Below, piece by piece: positions 61,501 through 64,000 of a stretch of DNA of 64,000 bases. Position numbers and translations under genes: made by a program. Within the stretch, counting starts at the first letter, position 1. Each line of letters begins with the position of its first letter. Below the pieces are notes generated by a model. That model was given only the letters and a program-made list of their open reading frames with translations, was not told the origin of the DNA and searched no databases. The stretch comes from Euphorbia lathyris (Eukaryota; Streptophyta; Magnoliopsida; Malpighiales; Euphorbiaceae). The stretch spans positions 58,923,756 through 58,987,755 of the forward strand of contig NC_088911.1 in assembly GCF_963576675.1 (NCBI RefSeq). The letters run 5' to 3'.

Positions 61501-61878
61501 GTGAGTAATGAAATAATTAGGACAAAAGTAGGGGTCACATCTATTGAGAATAAAATGAGAGAAAACCGACTAAGGTGGTTTGGCCATGTGAAACGTAGAG
61601 CGGTTGATGCACCGGTTAGGAGAACCGAAGAGTGGCAAAGGGATATAGTGGTGAGGGGTAGGGGAAGACCTAAGCAAACTTGGAGGAGGGTGATCGAGAG
61701 TGATATGAGTTTACTGGGAATTGAGGAAAATATGGTAGTGGATAGGACGGAGTGGAGGGAGCGAATTTGTGTCGCTGACACGACTTGATTTCACGGTTTT
61801 ATATGATGGTTCATGTTAGCCGACCCCGAATCATTTCGGGACTAAGGCTTTGTTGTTGTTTGTTTGTTTGTTTGATTG
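58597..61878 (+). mobile_element. Full-length RTE-clade LINE
   Basis: 3.28 kb flanked by a perfect 17-bp target duplication ATTCCAAGACTTCAATA (58580-58596 and 61879-61895). A GC-rich leader of about 270 bp precedes one long frame; the 3' tail is a TTG/TTTG repeat without poly(A), as in RTE elements. The leader contains a near-duplicate pair around ATGCAAGGGTTGC (about 58793 and 58862). The same family gave the truncated copy at 856-2015. Confidence 0.95.
58714..61788 (+). pseudogene. RTE ORF (APE endonuclease and reverse transcriptase), five stops
   Basis: All parts lie in one frame. The start is either 58714 or the internal ATG at 58864. The endonuclease has RFETWNIGSLTG, LQETKW-like (with the Q as TAA), GGDLNGHVG and the SQIDFFLV region; the C-terminal His motif is TTQHRVVV. 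RT runs through [64 protein letters not shown] and [10 protein letters not shown]. Stops lie at 59032 (TAA), 59305 (TAA), 59659 (TGA), 59941 (TGA) and 60820 (TGA, where the copy at 856-2015 has CGA). No frameshift. Confidence 0.93.
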
Positions 61879-62034
61879 ATTCCAAGACTTCAATATTTAT
61901 AAACCCAAATTCATAAAAATTGAAATTTAAAATTATAACTATAGGAGTAAAATAATAAAAGAAAAAGGCCCAACAATCCATAATTATATCAATCAAAAGA
62001 ACACAACATCAATTAACTATAAAAGAACTTAGAT

Positions 62035-62047
62035 GGCTCTGATACCA
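62035..62047 (-). other. Primer-binding site of the copia element, tRNA-Met type
   Basis: On the minus strand TGGTATCAGAGCC, an exact match to the plant initiator-tRNA-Met primer site, two bases from the 5' LTR edge at 62050. It fixes the orientation of the 25-kb composite. Confidence 0.95.
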
Positions 62048-62049
62048 CT

Positions 62050-63979
62050 TGAAGGATTTGAAGAGAAAGCATGTTGGTATTTAGGAACGAATTTCAAAAA
62101 AAATTCCCTAAACAAACAATCAGTGTGATCCAATCACTCTGATAAACAGTCAAACATCCGATGTCTGACATCAAGTCCTTAACCAAGATCATTAAGTTCT
62201 TTAATAATCAAATTGATATTTATACTATGAGATTGGTATAAATACCTGTTGTAGATTCCAATCGGGTATTAAAGCTTCTCTAGTGGTGAAGTCTCTAGTC
62301 AGTCCACTAAGTCGATTAGATCAAGACTCGAATAAACTGATTAATCTTGCTCAAAATCGAAAATTGATTCCGGATCCGATTTTCTGAACCGTAAAAAATC
62401 GTATCTCTATTATTATTATTTCGTATATATATGTATATATAGCTTTTGATATATATACTCTTTGTTTCAATCCAGTCCTGGATTGAAACAAAGCATGCAC
62501 TAGGACATTACGTGTCCTAGTGCATGTTATGTATATATATAATATAATATTATAATAATAATATAAATTAATTATTAATTATTAATTATATTATTATTAA
62601 TTTAATATAATAATAATTAATTAACAACTTAATTAATTACTATTTTATCCTTTATTCCAACAGTCAACACTTGACTATTGTATTTGGAAAAAGCCATCAA
62701 TTTAAATTGAGCAAGAATAATTATTTATATTTTCCTCATTACAATTGAATATCAAACAGTGTTAGAATGTTTTGTCAATCCCATTGATATATTCAATTGT
62801 GTCAATCAGTTAATTAAAACACTTTTAATTAATCAATTTAACTAAAGCTTGATACAAGCAACTTGTATGTGTGTGACTTTCTAGGTTCATCTTTAACTGG
62901 CATTAGAGGTATAGTACTAACTCTTAGTAAGTATGTCAGGAATCCAATTCCTTGTACTATAAGTGTATCCTATATAAGCTTAACTTATATTTATTTATAG
63001 TCTTCTAAAGGTCATGATCTCCAGCTAACACACTGCGCCATGACGTCCCAATTAAGAAATGAAGTTACTTGAAGTAAACTTATAATTAAACTAATTATGA
63101 ACCATCGATCATAATTTCTATGCACTAAAGTCCTTTCATTAAAAATCCCGATCTTGACTAGAGTCACAAAGTGTCAAGCTCTAACCATCAAGATACTAAG
63201 AAATATTAATTAAGTCTTTGATAAAATAAGACTCTCATCAAAGAACCATTCTTTGATACTTATCTCATAAGGTGAGCCTTATTGTCCTGGTCAGGAACTC
63301 ATTCCATCAAAAAACTAATCAATAACTATTTTATGATTTATCTCTATTTACTTAGAGTAATGAATCCTCTATTAGCAAACTCTTGTTACACTACACAACT
63401 AACTATAGCGATTCACTGCCGGATTACCAGAATTAAGATCTCAGTACAAAGCAGGAACAAACTATAATTACATGCGTAAGAACAACTAAGTTTCCTCAAG
63501 TCAAAGGACTATATGCACTATTATGACATAGATAATAATTATGTTGACTAGGAGTAAACCTTTGTGCAATTATTATCTAACGTCACAGTTCGAACCATTC
63601 ACCTCTTTGAATGTCCACATATTTATTCAGATATCAACATATCAAATAGAATGAGATTTTCTGTTTCTGATTAATATCTCATATTAATCGAGAAAATAAA
63701 CAGAGGTGATAGTCTAAGGATAGATGAGTGTCCAATTCATTATCCACCGACTATGAACATTTAAGATTATTATTTTACCAAAGAAATATATCTCATTATT
63801 ATTAACTCTTAATAATATTATCTCTTTATAAATAATCTTTGGACTAATATATATTCATTAAGTAATTAAACAACACAAATAATTACACATGAATACATAT
63901 TTTATTAACTACCATTTGGATACAAAATTCACACTGTAAAATATACAAAAGGAATGGCCTAGTGCATACAATACTTACA
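62050..63979 (-). repeat. 5' LTR of the - strand copia element
   Basis: About 1930 bp. It carries two adjacent hairpins: a 16-bp perfect stem (62460-62475 with 62478-62493) and a 14-bp perfect stem (62494-62507 with 62513-62526). On the element strand it starts TGTAAGTATTGTATGC. Compared with the 3' LTR it has an extra 23 or so bases near 63261 (ATCTCATAAGGTGAGCC). Confidence 0.92.
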
Positions 63980-64000
63980 GAATCTCCGTAAATCAAAGAA

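Larger units (their letters stand above)
38874..63979 (-). mobile_element. Ty1/copia (Tork/Angela-like) element split by two insertions
   Basis: LTRs of about 1.9 kb lie at 38874-40780 (3') and 62050-63979 (5'), each running TG...CA, with a perfect 5-bp target duplication GAATC (38869-38873 and 63980-63984). On the minus strand the order is 5' LTR, PBS, leader, gag-protease, integrase, RT-RNase H, PPT, 3' LTR. Removing the Athila-like element (42565-55190) and the RTE LINE (58597-61878), plus one copy of each target duplication, leaves about 9.2 kb. Clade assignment is by motif resemblance only. Confidence 0.93.

Overview
The window is nuclear DNA from a flowering plant, most likely a eudicot. 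It is AT-rich and has one intact-looking host gene with plant-type GT-AG introns in a dense field of plant transposable elements. All calls come from reading the sequence; no database search was run. The host gene is SCC3 (cohesin STAG/SA subunit), 15569-23418 on the + strand. I resolve 22 coding exons that stay in phase throughout and encode about 1121 residues. An E2F-type site lies about 100 bases upstream of its ATG.

Left part (1-15.3 kb): a 5'-truncated RTE LINE (856-2015) sits inside a duplicated target. Four foldback or MITE elements follow. Two have perfect 9-bp target duplications (2700-3180, 3944-4981), one an imperfect 9-bp duplication (8863-9435), and one abuts the SCC3 promoter (13953-15293). 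There is also a decayed copia RT (5.5-6.5 kb), a decayed LINE ORF1 on the - strand (7.1-8.7 kb), and a probable Helitron (9540 to about 13945, - strand). The Helitron carries the first two exons of a YjbQ/UPF0047-family gene and two further coding-like exons I cannot name.

Middle (24.1-38.9 kb): a copia element (24116 to about 30046, + strand) is itself hit by a hAT MITE in gag (25349-26089), a PIF/Harbinger MITE in its 3' LTR (29652-30019) and a LINE 3' end (about 30047-30445). Next is a full-length L1-type LINE (30851-36254) whose ORF2 is broken only by three stop codons, then an RNase H remnant and an unclassified repeat (37424-38873) cut by the next element.

Right part (38.9-64 kb): one 25.1-kb nest. 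A copia element on the - strand (38874-63979, TSD GAATC) is split by an Athila-like Gypsy element (42565-55190, - strand, TSD GATTC) in pol and by a full-length RTE LINE (58597-61878, + strand, 17-bp TSD) in its leader. The Gypsy element has two accessory ORFs downstream of pol that are paralogues of each other. Each is preceded by a hairpin module that also occurs in the LTRs. This is the most unusual structure in the window. Several elements are frame-intact except for point nonsense codons, consistent with decay of methylated, silenced copies.
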